From Sedimentitalea nanhaiensis DSM 24252 (GTDB lineage: Bacteria > Pseudomonadota > Alphaproteobacteria > Rhodobacterales > Rhodobacteraceae), in the NCBI RefSeq assembly GCF_000473225.1, contig NZ_KI421509.1, positions 3,800,165 to 3,864,164 of the forward strand: 64,000 nucleotides of DNA. Reading direction: 5' to 3'. This document shows, in pieces, positions 28,039-36,785 of this stretch. Each line of letters opens with the position of its first letter. Position 1 is the first letter of the stretch. The notes under the pieces were generated by a model, which saw nothing but the letters and a program-made list of their open reading frames with translations, ran no database searches and was not told where the DNA came from. The translations under genes were made by a program, and so were the position numbers.

Positions 28039-31000
28039 TGACGATTTACGACGCCGCCTGGGCCAAGGCCGAAGAAGAGAAACGCAAGTGGATGGCCGAG
28101 AATGGCCTGTATTCCGAGGCCGACGAGCATTCGTCCTGCGGCGTCGGGCTGGTGGTGTCGGTGAATGGCGCGAAGAGCCGCAAGGTGGTGGAGGCCGGGA
28201 TCGATGCGCTGAAAGCGATCTGGCATCGCGGTGCGGTGGATGCGGATGGCAAGACCGGCGATGGCGCGGGCATCCATGTGCAGATTCCGGTGCCGTTCTT
28301 TTACGATCAGGTCGAGCGCACCGGCCACACGCCGCACAAGGATCAGCTGATCGCGGTGGGTCAGGTGTTTCTGCCCCGCACCGATTTCAGCGCCCAGGAG
28401 AAATGCCGGACCATCGTGGAAACCGAGGTTTTGCGCATGGGCTATTACATCTATGGCTGGCGGCACGTGCCGGTGGATGTGACCTGTCTGGGCGAAAAGG
28501 CCAACGCGACCCGGCCCGAGATCGAGCAGATCCTGCTGTCTAATTCCAAGGGCGTGGACGAGGAAACATTCGAACGCGAGCTGTATGTCATTCGCCGCCG
28601 GATCGAAAAGGCGGCAAACGAGGCCGGGATCAACGGGCTGTATATCGCCAGCCTGTCGTGCCGGTCGATCATCTACAAGGGGATGATGCTGGCCGAGCAG
28701 GTGGCGGTGTTCTACCCCGACCTGATGGATGCGCGGTTCGAGAGCGCCTTTGCGATCTATCACCAGCGTTACAGCACCAATACCTTTCCGCAGTGGTGGC
28801 TGGCACAGCCGTTCCGGATGCTGGCCCACAACGGCGAGATCAACACGTTGAAGGGCAACGTCAACTGGATGCGCAGCCACGAGATCCGCATGGCGTCGGC
28901 GACCTTTGGCGACATGGCCGAGGATATCAAACCGATCATCGCCAGCGGCAGTTCGGATTCCGCCGCGCTGGATTCGGTGTTCGAGGTTCTGGTGCGGGCC
29001 GGGCGCAGCGCGCCGATGGCAAAAACCATGCTGGTGCCGGAAAGCTGGTCCAAGCAGGCGGTGGAATTGCCCGAGGCCTGGCGCGACATGTATTCCTATT
29101 GCAACTCTGTGATGGAGCCCTGGGACGGTCCCGCCGCGCTGGCGATGACCGACGGGCGCTGGGTGTGTGCGGGGCTGGACCGCAACGGGCTGCGCCCGAT
29201 GCGCTATGTGGTGACGGGCGACGGGTTGCTGATTGCCGGGTCCGAAGCCGGAATGGTGCCGATCAACGAATCCGTGGTGCGCGAAAAAGGCGCGTTGGGG
29301 CCGGGACAGATGATCGCCGTGGACATGCGGAAGGGCCTGCTGTTTCACGACACCGAGATCAAGAACAAGCTGGCGGCGGCCCTGCCGTTCAGCGACTGGG
29401 TCGGCAAGATCAACGATGCCGACGAGGTTCTGGCCGGGGCGGAAGAGAAGCCGCTGTTTACCGGCGACGCGCTGCGCAAGCGTCAGATCGCGGCGGGCTA
29501 TAGCATCGAGGAGCTGGAGCAGATCCTGGCGCCGATGGCCGAAGACGGAAAGGAGGCGCTGGCCAGCATGGGCGACGATACCCCAAGCGCGGTGTTGTCC
29601 AAGATGTACCGCCCGCTGAGCCATTTCTTTCGCCAGAACTTTAGCCAGGTGACCAACCCGCCGATCGACAGTCTGCGCGAATACCGGGTGATGAGCCTGA
29701 AGACGCGGTTCGGCAACCTGAAGAACGTGCTGGACGAGGACAGCAGCCAGACCGAGATCGTGGTGCTGGAAAGCCCGTTTGTCGCCAACGCCCAGTGGGA
29801 AAAGCTGATCGAGCAGTTCAATGCGCCGATGGTCGAGATCGACTGTTCGTTTGAACCCGGTGCCGGCGCACTGAGCGACGGGCTGGCCCGGATCCGCTCG
29901 GAAGCTGAGGATGCGGTGCGTTCAGGTGCGGGCCATATCGTGCTGAGCGATCAGCATTCGGGGCCAGGCCGCGTGGCGATGCCGATGATCCTGGCCACCA
30001 GCGCGGTGCATTCGCATCTGACGCGCAACGGGCTGCGGACCTTCTGTTCGCTGAACGTGCGGTCGGCCGAATGTATCGACCCGCATTATTTCGCGGTTCT
30101 GATCGGCTGTGGCGCGACGGTTGTGAACGCCTATCTGGCCGAGGATTCGCTGGCCGACCGGATTGCGCGGGGCCTGCTGGATGGCAACCTGACCCAGGCG
30201 GTGGCGCGCTATCGCGAGGCGATCAATCAGGGGCTGCTGAAGATCATGGCCAAGATGGGCATTTCGGTGGTGTCCTCGTATCGGGGCGGGCTGAATTTCG
30301 AGGCCGTGGGGCTGAGCCGGGCGATGTGCGCCGAGTATTTTCCCGGCATGATCAGCCGGATCAGCGGCATCGGCGTGTCGGGCATTCAGCACAAGGCCGA
30401 ACAGGTCCATGCCAGGGGCTGGGACGCGGAGCTGGATGTGCTGCCCATCGGCGGGTTCTACAAGGCGCGGGCGTCGGGGGAATCCCATGCCTGGGAAGCG
30501 ACCAGCATGCATATGCTGCAAATGGCCTGCAACAAGGCCAGTTTCGAGCTGTGGAAACAGTATTCGGCCAAGATGAAGAGCAACCCGCCGATCCATCTGC
30601 GCGATCTTCTGGACATCAAGCCATTGGGCAAGCCGGTGCCGATCGAAGAGGTGGAGAGCATCACCTCGATCCGCAAGCGGTTCGTGACGCCGGGCATGTC
30701 GCTGGGGGCGCTGTCGCCGGAGGCGCACAAGACGCTGAACGTGGCGATGAACCGGATCGGAGCCAAATCCGACAGCGGCGAGGGCGGCGAGGATCCGGCG
30801 CATTTTGTGCCCGAACCCAATGGCGACAATCCGTCCGCCAAGATCAAGCAGGTGGCCTCGGGCCGGTTCGGGGTGACGGCGGAATACCTGAACCAGTGCG
30901 AGGAACTGGAAATCAAGGTCGCGCAGGGGGCAAAGCCCGGCGAAGGCGGCCAGCTGCCGGGGATGAAGGTCACCGAGCTGATCGCGCGGCTGCGGCTGTC

Positions 31001-32570
31001 GACCAAGGGGGTGACGCTGATTTCACCGCCGCCGCATCACGATATCTACAGTATCGAGGATCTGGCGCAGCTGATCTATGACCTGAAACAGATCAACCCG
31101 CGCGCCAAGGTGACGGTGAAGCTTGTTGCGTCAAGCGGTGTCGGCACGATTGCCGCCGGGGTGGCCAAGGCCAAGGCCGATGTAATCCTGATTTCGGGCC
31201 ATAACGGCGGCACCGGGGCCAGCCCGGCGACCAGCATCAAATATGCCGGTCTGCCATGGGAAATGGGGCTGACCGAGGCGCATCAGGTTCTGGCGATGAA
31301 CAAGCTGCGCGACCGGGTGACGTTGCGCACCGATGGCGGGTTGCGCACCGGGCGCGACATCGTGATGGCGGCGATGATGGGGGCCGAGGAATACGGCATC
31401 GGCACTGCGGCACTGATCGCGATGGGCTGTATCATGGTGCGCCAGTGTCAGTCCAACACCTGCCCCGTCGGCGTTTGCACGCAGGACGAAAACCTGCGCG
31501 CCAAGTTCACCGGCAACGCGGACAAGGTGGTCAACCTGATCACCTTTTATGCGCAGGAAGTGCGCGAACTGCTGGCCAGCATCGGCGCGCGGTCGATGGG
31601 CGAGATCATCGGCAGGGCCGATCTGCTGAGCCAGGTCAGCCGGGGCAATGCGCATCTGGACGATCTGGACCTGAACCCGCTGCTGATCACCGTCGATGGC
31701 GCGAGCGAGATCGTGTATAACCGCGACAAGCCGCGCAATGTAGTGCCCGACACGCTGGACGCGGAAATCGTGCGCGACGCGGCGCGGTTCCTGAGGGATG
31801 GCGAAAAGATGCAGCTGTCCTATGCGGTGCAGAACACCCATCGCACCGTGGGCACCCGCACCAGCAGCCACATCGTGAGCAACTTCGGGATGCGCAATGC
31901 GTTCCAGCCCGATCATCTGACGGTCAAGTTGCAGGGGTCGGCGGGCCAGTCGCTGGGCGCGTTCGCGGCACCGGGACTGAAGCTGGAAGTGTCGGGCGAT
32001 GCCAACGACTATGTCGGCAAGGGCCTGTCGGGGGGCACCATCGTGGTGCGCCCGCCGCAGGTCAGCCCGCTGAACGCGGACGAGAACACCATCATCGGCA
32101 ACACGGTGCTGTATGGCGCCACCGATGGCTATCTGTTTGCCGCCGGGCGCGCGGGTGAACGGTTTGCGGTACGCAACAGCGGTGCAAAGGTGGTGATCGA
32201 GGGCTGCGGCAGCAACGGGTGTGAATACATGACCGGCGGTGTGGCGGTGATTCTGGGTGAGGTCGGTGCCAATTTCGGGGCCGGGATGACCGGTGGCATG
32301 GCCTATCTGTACGATCCGGACCGCACGGCGGAAACGGTGATGAACCGCGAGACCCTGGTCACCTGTGCGGTGACGGTGGCGCATTGGGAGCAGCAGCTGC
32401 GGTCGCTGGTGGAGCGGCACGCACAGGAGACCGGCAGCCGCAAGGCCACCGACATCCTGCAGCATTGGGCCATCGAGCGAAGCAACTTTATTCAGGTCTG
32501 CCCCAAGGAGATGCTGGCGCATCTGCCCGCCCCGCTGAGCGTCGAGGAGCAAGCGGTTCCGGCGGAATGA
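28035..32570 (+). CDS. gltB: Glutamate synthase large subunit
   Basis: A 1511-residue GOGAT alpha subunit. A 34-residue propeptide precedes Cys35 in EHSSCGVGLVVSV, the nucleophile of the class II glutaminase domain (to about 430). The central domain follows, then the FMN-binding synthase domain (PGEGGQLPGMKVTELIARLR, ISGHNGGTGASPATSIKYAG) with the 3Fe-4S cysteines in RQCQSNTCPVGVCTQ. The C-terminal beta-helix (GAFAAPGLKLEVSGDANDYV, GLSGGTIVVRPP) completes it. The start ATG at 28035 overlaps the GFA 2 stop. Ammonia made in the glutaminase domain tunnels to 2-oxoglutarate in the FMN domain. Confidence 0.97.
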   Translation: MMTIYDAAWAKAEEEKRKWMAENGLYSEADEHSSCGVGLVVSVNGAKSRKVVEAGIDALKAIWHRGAVDADGKTGDGAGIHVQIPVPFFYDQVERTGHTPHKDQLIAVGQVFLPRTDFSAQEKCRTIVETEVLRMGYYIYGWRHVPVDVTCLGEKANATRPEIEQILLSNSKGVDEETFERELYVIRRRIEKAANEAGINGLYIASLSCRSIIYKGMMLAEQVAVFYPDLMDARFESAFAIYHQRYSTNTFPQWWLAQPFRMLAHNGEINTLKGNVNWMRSHEIRMASATFGDMAEDIKPIIASGSSDSAALDSVFEVLVRAGRSAPMAKTMLVPESWSKQAVELPEAWRDMYSYCNSVMEPWDGPAALAMTDGRWVCAGLDRNGLRPMRYVVTGDGLLIAGSEAGMVPINESVVREKGALGPGQMIAVDMRKGLLFHDTEIKNKLAAALPFSDWVGKINDADEVLAGAEEKPLFTGDALRKRQIAAGYSIEELEQILAPMAEDGKEALASMGDDTPSAVLSKMYRPLSHFFRQNFSQVTNPPIDSLREYRVMSLKTRFGNLKNVLDEDSSQTEIVVLESPFVANAQWEKLIEQFNAPMVEIDCSFEPGAGALSDGLARIRSEAEDAVRSGAGHIVLSDQHSGPGRVAMPMILATSAVHSHLTRNGLRTFCSLNVRSAECIDPHYFAVLIGCGATVVNAYLAEDSLADRIARGLLDGNLTQAVARYREAINQGLLKIMAKMGISVVSSYRGGLNFEAVGLSRAMCAEYFPGMISRISGIGVSGIQHKAEQVHARGWDAELDVLPIGGFYKARASGESHAWEATSMHMLQMACNKASFELWKQYSAKMKSNPPIHLRDLLDIKPLGKPVPIEEVESITSIRKRFVTPGMSLGALSPEAHKTLNVAMNRIGAKSDSGEGGEDPAHFVPEPNGDNPSAKIKQVASGRFGVTAEYLNQCEELEIKVAQGAKPGEGGQLPGMKVTELIARLRLSTKGVTLISPPPHHDIYSIEDLAQLIYDLKQINPRAKVTVKLVASSGVGTIAAGVAKAKADVILISGHNGGTGASPATSIKYAGLPWEMGLTEAHQVLAMNKLRDRVTLRTDGGLRTGRDIVMAAMMGAEEYGIGTAALIAMGCIMVRQCQSNTCPVGVCTQDENLRAKFTGNADKVVNLITFYAQEVRELLASIGARSMGEIIGRADLLSQVSRGNAHLDDLDLNPLLITVDGASEIVYNRDKPRNVVPDTLDAEIVRDAARFLRDGEKMQLSYAVQNTHRTVGTRTSSHIVSNFGMRNAFQPDHLTVKLQGSAGQSLGAFAAPGLKLEVSGDANDYVGKGLSGGTIVVRPPQVSPLNADENTIIGNTVLYGATDGYLFAAGRAGERFAVRNSGAKVVIEGCGSNGCEYMTGGVAVILGEVGANFGAGMTGGMAYLYDPDRTAETVMNRETLVTCAVTVAHWEQQLRSLVERHAQETGSRKATDILQHWAIERSNFIQVCPKEMLAHLPAPLSVEEQAVPAE

Positions 32571-32942
32571 TGGCTTTTGCCGCTCCGGCCTACCAGAGGT
32601 GCCGCAATTGTGCCCATACCCCCCGCCCGCGTGGGCGGGGGCGATTGTCGGGACGCTGACAAACCGGCCGGACAGGTTTGGGCCATTCAACCGCCGCTGC
32701 CAGCGTGTTGCCCGGATCGGCCCCGGAGGCCGGATTAACGGCGAATGGATCCGCCGGCCCTGGCCGGGCGACATCATACCGGTCAACGAACCGGGGCCAT
32801 CCTGTCAGCGGCGCGGTCCCGGCGCTGTATTCCGATCTTGCCCACAGGGTGCCAGTCTGACGTCCGCTGAAGCGGCCAGATTTGTCGCCCGATCGACGCA
32901 AGGGCCTTTCCGCCTGTTGACCGGAGGCCTATAGCATGGCGC
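32571..32942. other. 372-bp gap after gltB with a GC-rich hairpin
   Basis: No CDS is supported. A 9-bp stem, CCCCCGCCC (32620-32628) with GGGCGGGGG (32633-32641) around the loop GCGT, lies 50 bp after the gltB stop. It lacks a following T-run but may act as an operon-end hairpin. The rest has no recognisable content up to the mtgA start. Confidence 0.4.
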
Positions 32943-33662
32943 ATGGCTAAATCCGCGAAATCGAAAAAATCCGCGCGCAAATCCCGGTGGACGCTGTCGT
33001 CGCTGCGGCGGCTGCTGGTCTGGGCGGTGCTGGGGGTGGTCGGCGTGTTTGCGCTGTTGATCCTGCTGTTCAGCGTGATCAATCCGCCAACGACGCAAAC
33101 CATGTGGTCCGAGGGGCGCAGGCTGGGGCGGCCGGTGCAACAGGACTGGGTGGCTCTGGACGATATCGCGCCGGTGATGGCACGGTCTGCGGTGGCGGCA
33201 GAGGATGCGAATTTCTGCCTGCACTGGGGGTTTGACGTCCAGGCGATTCGCGCCGCCATTGCGGATGGCAACCGGCGCGGAGGGTCCACGATCAGCCAGC
33301 AGGTGGTCAAGAATGTGTTCCTGTGGCAAGAGCGCAGCTGGTTGCGCAAGGCGCTGGAAGCGGTGATCACCCCGGCGGTCGAGGCGGTGTGGAGCAAGAA
33401 GCGTATCCTGGAAGTGTATCTGAACGTCGCCGAGATGGACGAGGGTGTGTTCGGGGTGGCGGCTGCGGCGCAGCATTACTTTGGCGTGACACCCGCCAGG
33501 CTGAGCGCCACGCAAGCGGCGCGGCTGGCCGCGACGCTGCCCGCGCCCAAGTCGCGCTCGGCCTCGAACCCGTCGCCCCGGCTGCGGCGGCGGGCGGCAC
33601 AGATTGCCGACGGAGCAGCCACCATCCGCGCAGATGGACGCGCCGCCTGTTTCGAGGATTGA
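32943..33662 (+). CDS. mtgA: Monofunctional peptidoglycan glycosyltransferase
   Basis: A 239-residue family 51 glycosyltransferase that polymerises lipid II into glycan strands. A Lys-rich cytoplasmic start is followed by one membrane helix (LLVWAVLGVVGVFALLILLF, residues about 25-46). The catalytic Glu lies in AAEDANFCLHWGFD, then RRGGSTISQQVVKNVFLWQ and KKRILEVYLNVAEMDEGVFG, the conserved family motifs. There is no transpeptidase domain. It acts at the outer face of the inner membrane. Confidence 0.95.
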   Translation: MAKSAKSKKSARKSRWTLSSLRRLLVWAVLGVVGVFALLILLFSVINPPTTQTMWSEGRRLGRPVQQDWVALDDIAPVMARSAVAAEDANFCLHWGFDVQAIRAAIADGNRRGGSTISQQVVKNVFLWQERSWLRKALEAVITPAVEAVWSKKRILEVYLNVAEMDEGVFGVAAAAQHYFGVTPARLSATQAARLAATLPAPKSRSASNPSPRLRRRAAQIADGAATIRADGRAACFED

Positions 33663-33719
33663 AAAACCCGGCGCGGCGGGGCATTGAGGGTGGTGTTCCA
33701 CCACAGATTTCGGAAGATC

Positions 33720-34385
33720 ATGGCCCGCCTGTTTCACGTTCCCCTATCCCCGTTCTGCCGCAAGGTGCGGCTGTCGCTTGCCGAGAAGAAGATCGAGGTC
33801 GAGCTGGTCGAGGAGCGCTATTGGGAGGCGGACCCGGATTTTTTACGCCGCAACCCGGCGGCCAAGGTGCCGGTGCTCAAGCTGGATGGGCGGATGATGG
33901 CGGAAAGTGCGGCGATCTGCGAATATATCGAGGAAACCCGCCCCGATCCGGCGTTGATGCCATCGACCCCCGAAGCGCGATTCGAAGTGCGCCGGCTGGT
34001 GGGGTGGTTCGACGACAAGTTCCACCACGAGGTCACCAGCAAGCTGCTGTATGAGCGGGTCAACAAGAAGGTGACCAAATCGGGTTATCCGGACAGCCGC
34101 AATGTCAAGGACGGGGCCAAGGCGATCAAGTATCATCTGGATTACATGACCTGGTTGCTGGACCATCGCCGCTGGCTGGCCGGGGATGCGATGACGTTGG
34201 CGGATTTTGCCGCTGCGGCGCACCTGTCCTCTCTGGATTATATCAGCGATGTGGACTGGAACCGCTCGGCGGTGGTCAAGGACTGGTACGCAAAGATCAA
34301 GTCGCGCCCGGCGTTCCGCTCGATCCTGGCCGATCAGATTTCCGGGTTCCGCCCGCCCGCACATTACGCCGATCTGGATTTCTGA
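33720..34385 (+). CDS. Glutathione S-transferase family protein
   Basis: A 221-residue protein with the N-terminal thioredoxin-like domain (ARLFHVPLSPFCRKVRLSLA, NPAAKVPVLKLDGRMMAESA, with the cis-Pro in KVPVL and the glutathione-binding E-S-A) and an all-helical C-terminal domain. SPFCRKVR carries a Ser/Cys at the catalytic position, as in beta- or omega-like bacterial GSTs. It starts 57 bp after mtgA on the same strand. Substrate unknown. Confidence 0.88.
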   Translation: MARLFHVPLSPFCRKVRLSLAEKKIEVELVEERYWEADPDFLRRNPAAKVPVLKLDGRMMAESAAICEYIEETRPDPALMPSTPEARFEVRRLVGWFDDKFHHEVTSKLLYERVNKKVTKSGYPDSRNVKDGAKAIKYHLDYMTWLLDHRRWLAGDAMTLADFAAAAHLSSLDYISDVDWNRSAVVKDWYAKIKSRPAFRSILADQISGFRPPAHYADLDF

Positions 34386-34470
34386 GGGCGGCGGGGGCTG
34401 TCTGCCCCCCTGCACCCCCGAGGATTATGCGTAAGAGGTACCGCGACGACACCTAACAATGCCATCCACC

Positions 34471-35127
34471 CTATTTGGCCGTATTCTGCGCATGCCGTTG
34501 AAGGGCCATGCCGATGGCGGCCTCAATCGGATCGATAACCGGGATGTGCAGCGCACCTGCCATGTCGGAAGCCAGCCCGCCCATCCCGGCGCATCCCAGA
34601 ACGATGGTTTCGATATCGGGGTGAGCGTCCAGCAGCCTCCTGGCCGCAGCGATCAACCGTTGTGATGCGGCGACGCGATTTCTTTCGAAATCAAGCACGC
34701 CGATCATGCTGGCCTGCACACAGACACAGTTCGCCTCTGCGCCGTAAGCGCGCAGGTTCGCTTCCAGAACCGGTACCGAAAGGTCGGAAGTGGTCAACAC
34801 CGCGAAACGCCGTCCCGACCTGTCTGCTGTCCGAATCGCGGCCTCACCGAGGCCGATGACAGCCGCAGGCCCGTCCGCCGGAACGTCGGAGAGGCCGATA
34901 TCGTCAAAACAGCCGATCACGGCGACGTCGCAGGGGGTGTCTTTCAGCAAGGCCAGAGCACCCGGTATCGCCGCCTTACCATCGGCCGCACCCTGGATCG
35001 CGGCGGGGCCGCTATCGTTGGTTCTCAGGGTCAGCGCGACCCCGTCCGGCAGGTGGTTTCTGGCTTCTGCGCCGATGCGGTCAGTCATCTCGGAAGTGGA
35101 ATTGGGGTTCACGATCAGTAAACGCAT
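34471..35127 (-). CDS. Asp/Glu/hydantoin racemase family protein
   Basis: A 218-residue member of the Asp/Glu/hydantoin racemase superfamily. The opening MRLLIVNPNSTSEMTDRIG is typical of the hydantoin-racemase branch. The two catalytic cysteines are Cys73 in VIGCFDDIGL and Cys179 in IVLGCAGMGGLA. These enzymes invert or isomerise by a two-base mechanism with the paired thiols. It is the last gene of the GntR-flavin reductase-racemase operon (5-bp gap) opposite an ABC/amidohydrolase operon, so it may epimerise an N-carbamoyl- or hydantoin-like intermediate. The substrate is inference. Confidence 0.85.
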   Translation of the reverse strand: MRLLIVNPNSTSEMTDRIGAEARNHLPDGVALTLRTNDSGPAAIQGAADGKAAIPGALALLKDTPCDVAVIGCFDDIGLSDVPADGPAAVIGLGEAAIRTADRSGRRFAVLTTSDLSVPVLEANLRAYGAEANCVCVQASMIGVLDFERNRVAASQRLIAAARRLLDAHPDIETIVLGCAGMGGLASDMAGALHIPVIDPIEAAIGMALQRHAQNTAK

Positions 35128-35132
35128 GGCGC

Positions 35133-35792
35133 TCAGTTCGTTCCGGTAGCGCGGGTCCGCCATTCGGTCTCCGACATAGTCGGCAGATCGAAGGTTTTGT
35201 TCGATCGGCAATATCCGTGGCCCCCCATGCGGCCGAGGGCGTCAAGTGCGGCGGCATCCACATGGAAGCGGTCATTGACCAGACCGGGTCTGGCGTGCAT
35301 TGCCAGCACTTCGCCCAGGACGATCTCGCGCGACTTGCCGATGTTGAGGGTGACGTGCTTTCTGCATTCGAACCGGATCGGCGCTTCGGCGATCTGCGGA
35401 CAGGCGACGAATTCGCCAGGCACAGTGCTCATCCCGGCGGCCTCGATCTCGTCGATACCGGCAGCGAAGGGCACGGCGGTGACGTTCATCGCCTCCAGAT
35501 TGTCAAAGCCGACGATGTTGACCGTGAACTCTTCGGTGACGCGGATGTTGCGGCCGGTGTCCTTAAACCGCATGTCGGCGTGGTTTTCGACTCCCAGCGC
35601 CAAAATCGCCGGATCGGATGAAAGGCAATTGAAGAAACTGAACGGTGCCGCGTTGGGGGTGCCTTTTTCGTCGATCGTCGTCACCCAGGCGATGGGCCGG
35701 GGCACGACAGAGCCGATCAACAATTTGTAGCGGTCGCGGGCGCTGAGGCTGGCAAAGTCGAAACGATCCGATTGCGCGTTTGGGCTGTCCAT
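35133..35792 (-). CDS. Flavin reductase-like (FMN-binding split barrel) protein
   Basis: A 219-residue member of the flavin reductase-like domain family. Diagnostic segments are RYKLLIGSVVPRPIAWVTTI, GTPNAAPFSFFNCLSSDPAI and VTEEFTVNIVGFDNLEAMN. The start at MDSPNAQ (35792) is preferred over longer frames. Such proteins either supply reduced FMN to a monooxygenase or bind FMN for their own reaction. No partner flavin monooxygenase is encoded nearby. Operonic with the racemase-like gene downstream and the GntR gene upstream. Confidence 0.85.
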   Translation of the reverse strand: MDSPNAQSDRFDFASLSARDRYKLLIGSVVPRPIAWVTTIDEKGTPNAAPFSFFNCLSSDPAILALGVENHADMRFKDTGRNIRVTEEFTVNIVGFDNLEAMNVTAVPFAAGIDEIEAAGMSTVPGEFVACPQIAEAPIRFECRKHVTLNIGKSREIVLGEVLAMHARPGLVNDRFHVDAAALDALGRMGGHGYCRSNKTFDLPTMSETEWRTRATGTN

Positions 35793-35838
35793 GGCTATTC
35801 CATCTTTACGGGGGGCGTGGAGCGATCGCGACGTGTGA

Positions 35839-36531
35839 TCAGGCATTCGGCACGATGTAGCGCGCGAGGATCGCGCTGACGTCTTCTTTGCCACGCTCAT
35901 CGGGATCCAGCAGGGCGCGATCCTGAACGCTGTGCAGATGCCGGTGCATTTGCATGATGGCGCGATCCGCATCGCCTGCTTCTATGGCCGCGATGATTTC
36001 AGTGTGTTCGTCGAGCCCGCATTGGGCCGAATGGGCCTGGGCGAACCGCGCCAGGATCAGCGAGCAACGCGACACGATCTCGTTGACGTAGTTGGCGAGA
36101 ATCCGCGAGCCCGTCAGCTCTGCCAGCAGGATGTGGAACTCGCCGGCCAGCCGGATCGATCTTGTCGTGTCGACATCGAGATATTTCTTTTCCTCGACCA
36201 GATGCGCCTTGAGCGCCTTGACGATCGGCTTCTTGTCCATCCTGCACAGGCGGTCCATCACCTCGCGTTCGAGGCATTGGCGCATCTCAAAGATATCGTG
36301 CGCTTCCTCGATGGTCGGCACCGAAACGGAGGCCCCCCGGTTCGGTTGCAGGTCCACCAGTCCTTCGGCATCGAGCCGCACCAGCGCGTTCCGCACCGTG
36401 GTGCGGCTGACGCTGAAGGTTTCGCCAATCGAATCTTCCGGCAGTTTCGTGCCGGGCTTGAGGGCCTGTTCGATAATCGCCTGTCTCAGCGAATCGTATA
36501 CCGGAAAGCTGCGGGTCGTGGATTTATACAT
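35839..36531 (-). CDS. GntR-family (FadR/FCD-type) regulator
   Basis: A 230-residue regulator with an N-terminal winged helix (VYDSLRQAIIEQALKPGTKL, SVSRTTVRNALVRLDAEGLV) and an all-helical FCD effector domain (MRQCLEREVMDRL; FHILLAELTGSR and HTEIIAAIEAGDADRAIMQM contain the metal-ligand-like Asp/His residues). The start MYKSTTRSF (36531) suits the family. The gene is divergent from the ABC transporter operon. Two GTATAC-centred sequences in the intergenic region are the likely binding sites, so it probably controls both sides in response to the transported compound or a catabolite. Confidence 0.9.
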   Translation of the reverse strand: MYKSTTRSFPVYDSLRQAIIEQALKPGTKLPEDSIGETFSVSRTTVRNALVRLDAEGLVDLQPNRGASVSVPTIEEAHDIFEMRQCLEREVMDRLCRMDKKPIVKALKAHLVEEKKYLDVDTTRSIRLAGEFHILLAELTGSRILANYVNEIVSRCSLILARFAQAHSAQCGLDEHTEIIAAIEAGDADRAIMQMHRHLHSVQDRALLDPDERGKEDVSAILARYIVPNA

Positions 36532-36585
36532 GCGCGGACCTAAACCATGATTGCCGTAAAAGAGATAAGCGAGTGTGGCCATAGT

Positions 36586-36596
36586 ATTGTATACAT
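36586..36596. promoter_or_regulatory. Candidate GntR operator 1 (ATTGTATACAT)
   Basis: An ATTGTATACAT dyad centred on GTATAC lies 55 bp upstream of the GntR-family start. It has the (N)TGTATACA(N) shape common for FadR/FCD regulators. A second copy occurs at 36761-36770 next to the ABC operon. Confidence 0.45.
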
Positions 36597-36760
36597 AGAA
36601 TGAATACAATCGGTCTTTTTTTGTAGCAAATCATAGTTTTTTCGCCTAGCCTGCTCTTGCAGAGGAGCGCTTGTGAGCCGGATTGCCTGTCGAAAGACGC
36701 ATCTATCGGAAGGTAATTAAACTTTATGCTCGCTGAATCGTATGCGATATTTTATGATCA

Positions 36761-36770
36761 GGTATACAAT
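36761..36770. promoter_or_regulatory. Candidate GntR operator 2 (GGTATACAAT)
   Basis: The complement, ATTGTATACC, shares 9 of 10 bases with operator 1. It ends 15 bp before the ABC substrate-binding protein start, next to the ribosome site AGGGAGAAAG. Binding here would block transcription or translation initiation of the transporter operon. Confidence 0.45.
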
Positions 36771-36785
36771 AATAGGGAGAAAGAA

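Noticed and set aside
27933-29624. 563-codon minus-strand ORF
   Set aside because: Antisense of gltB; Arg/His/Gly-rich shadow typical of GC-rich genes.
32620-32641. Hairpin after gltB as a rho-independent terminator
   Set aside because: The stem is strong but no T-run follows, so it is listed only as a possible end hairpin.
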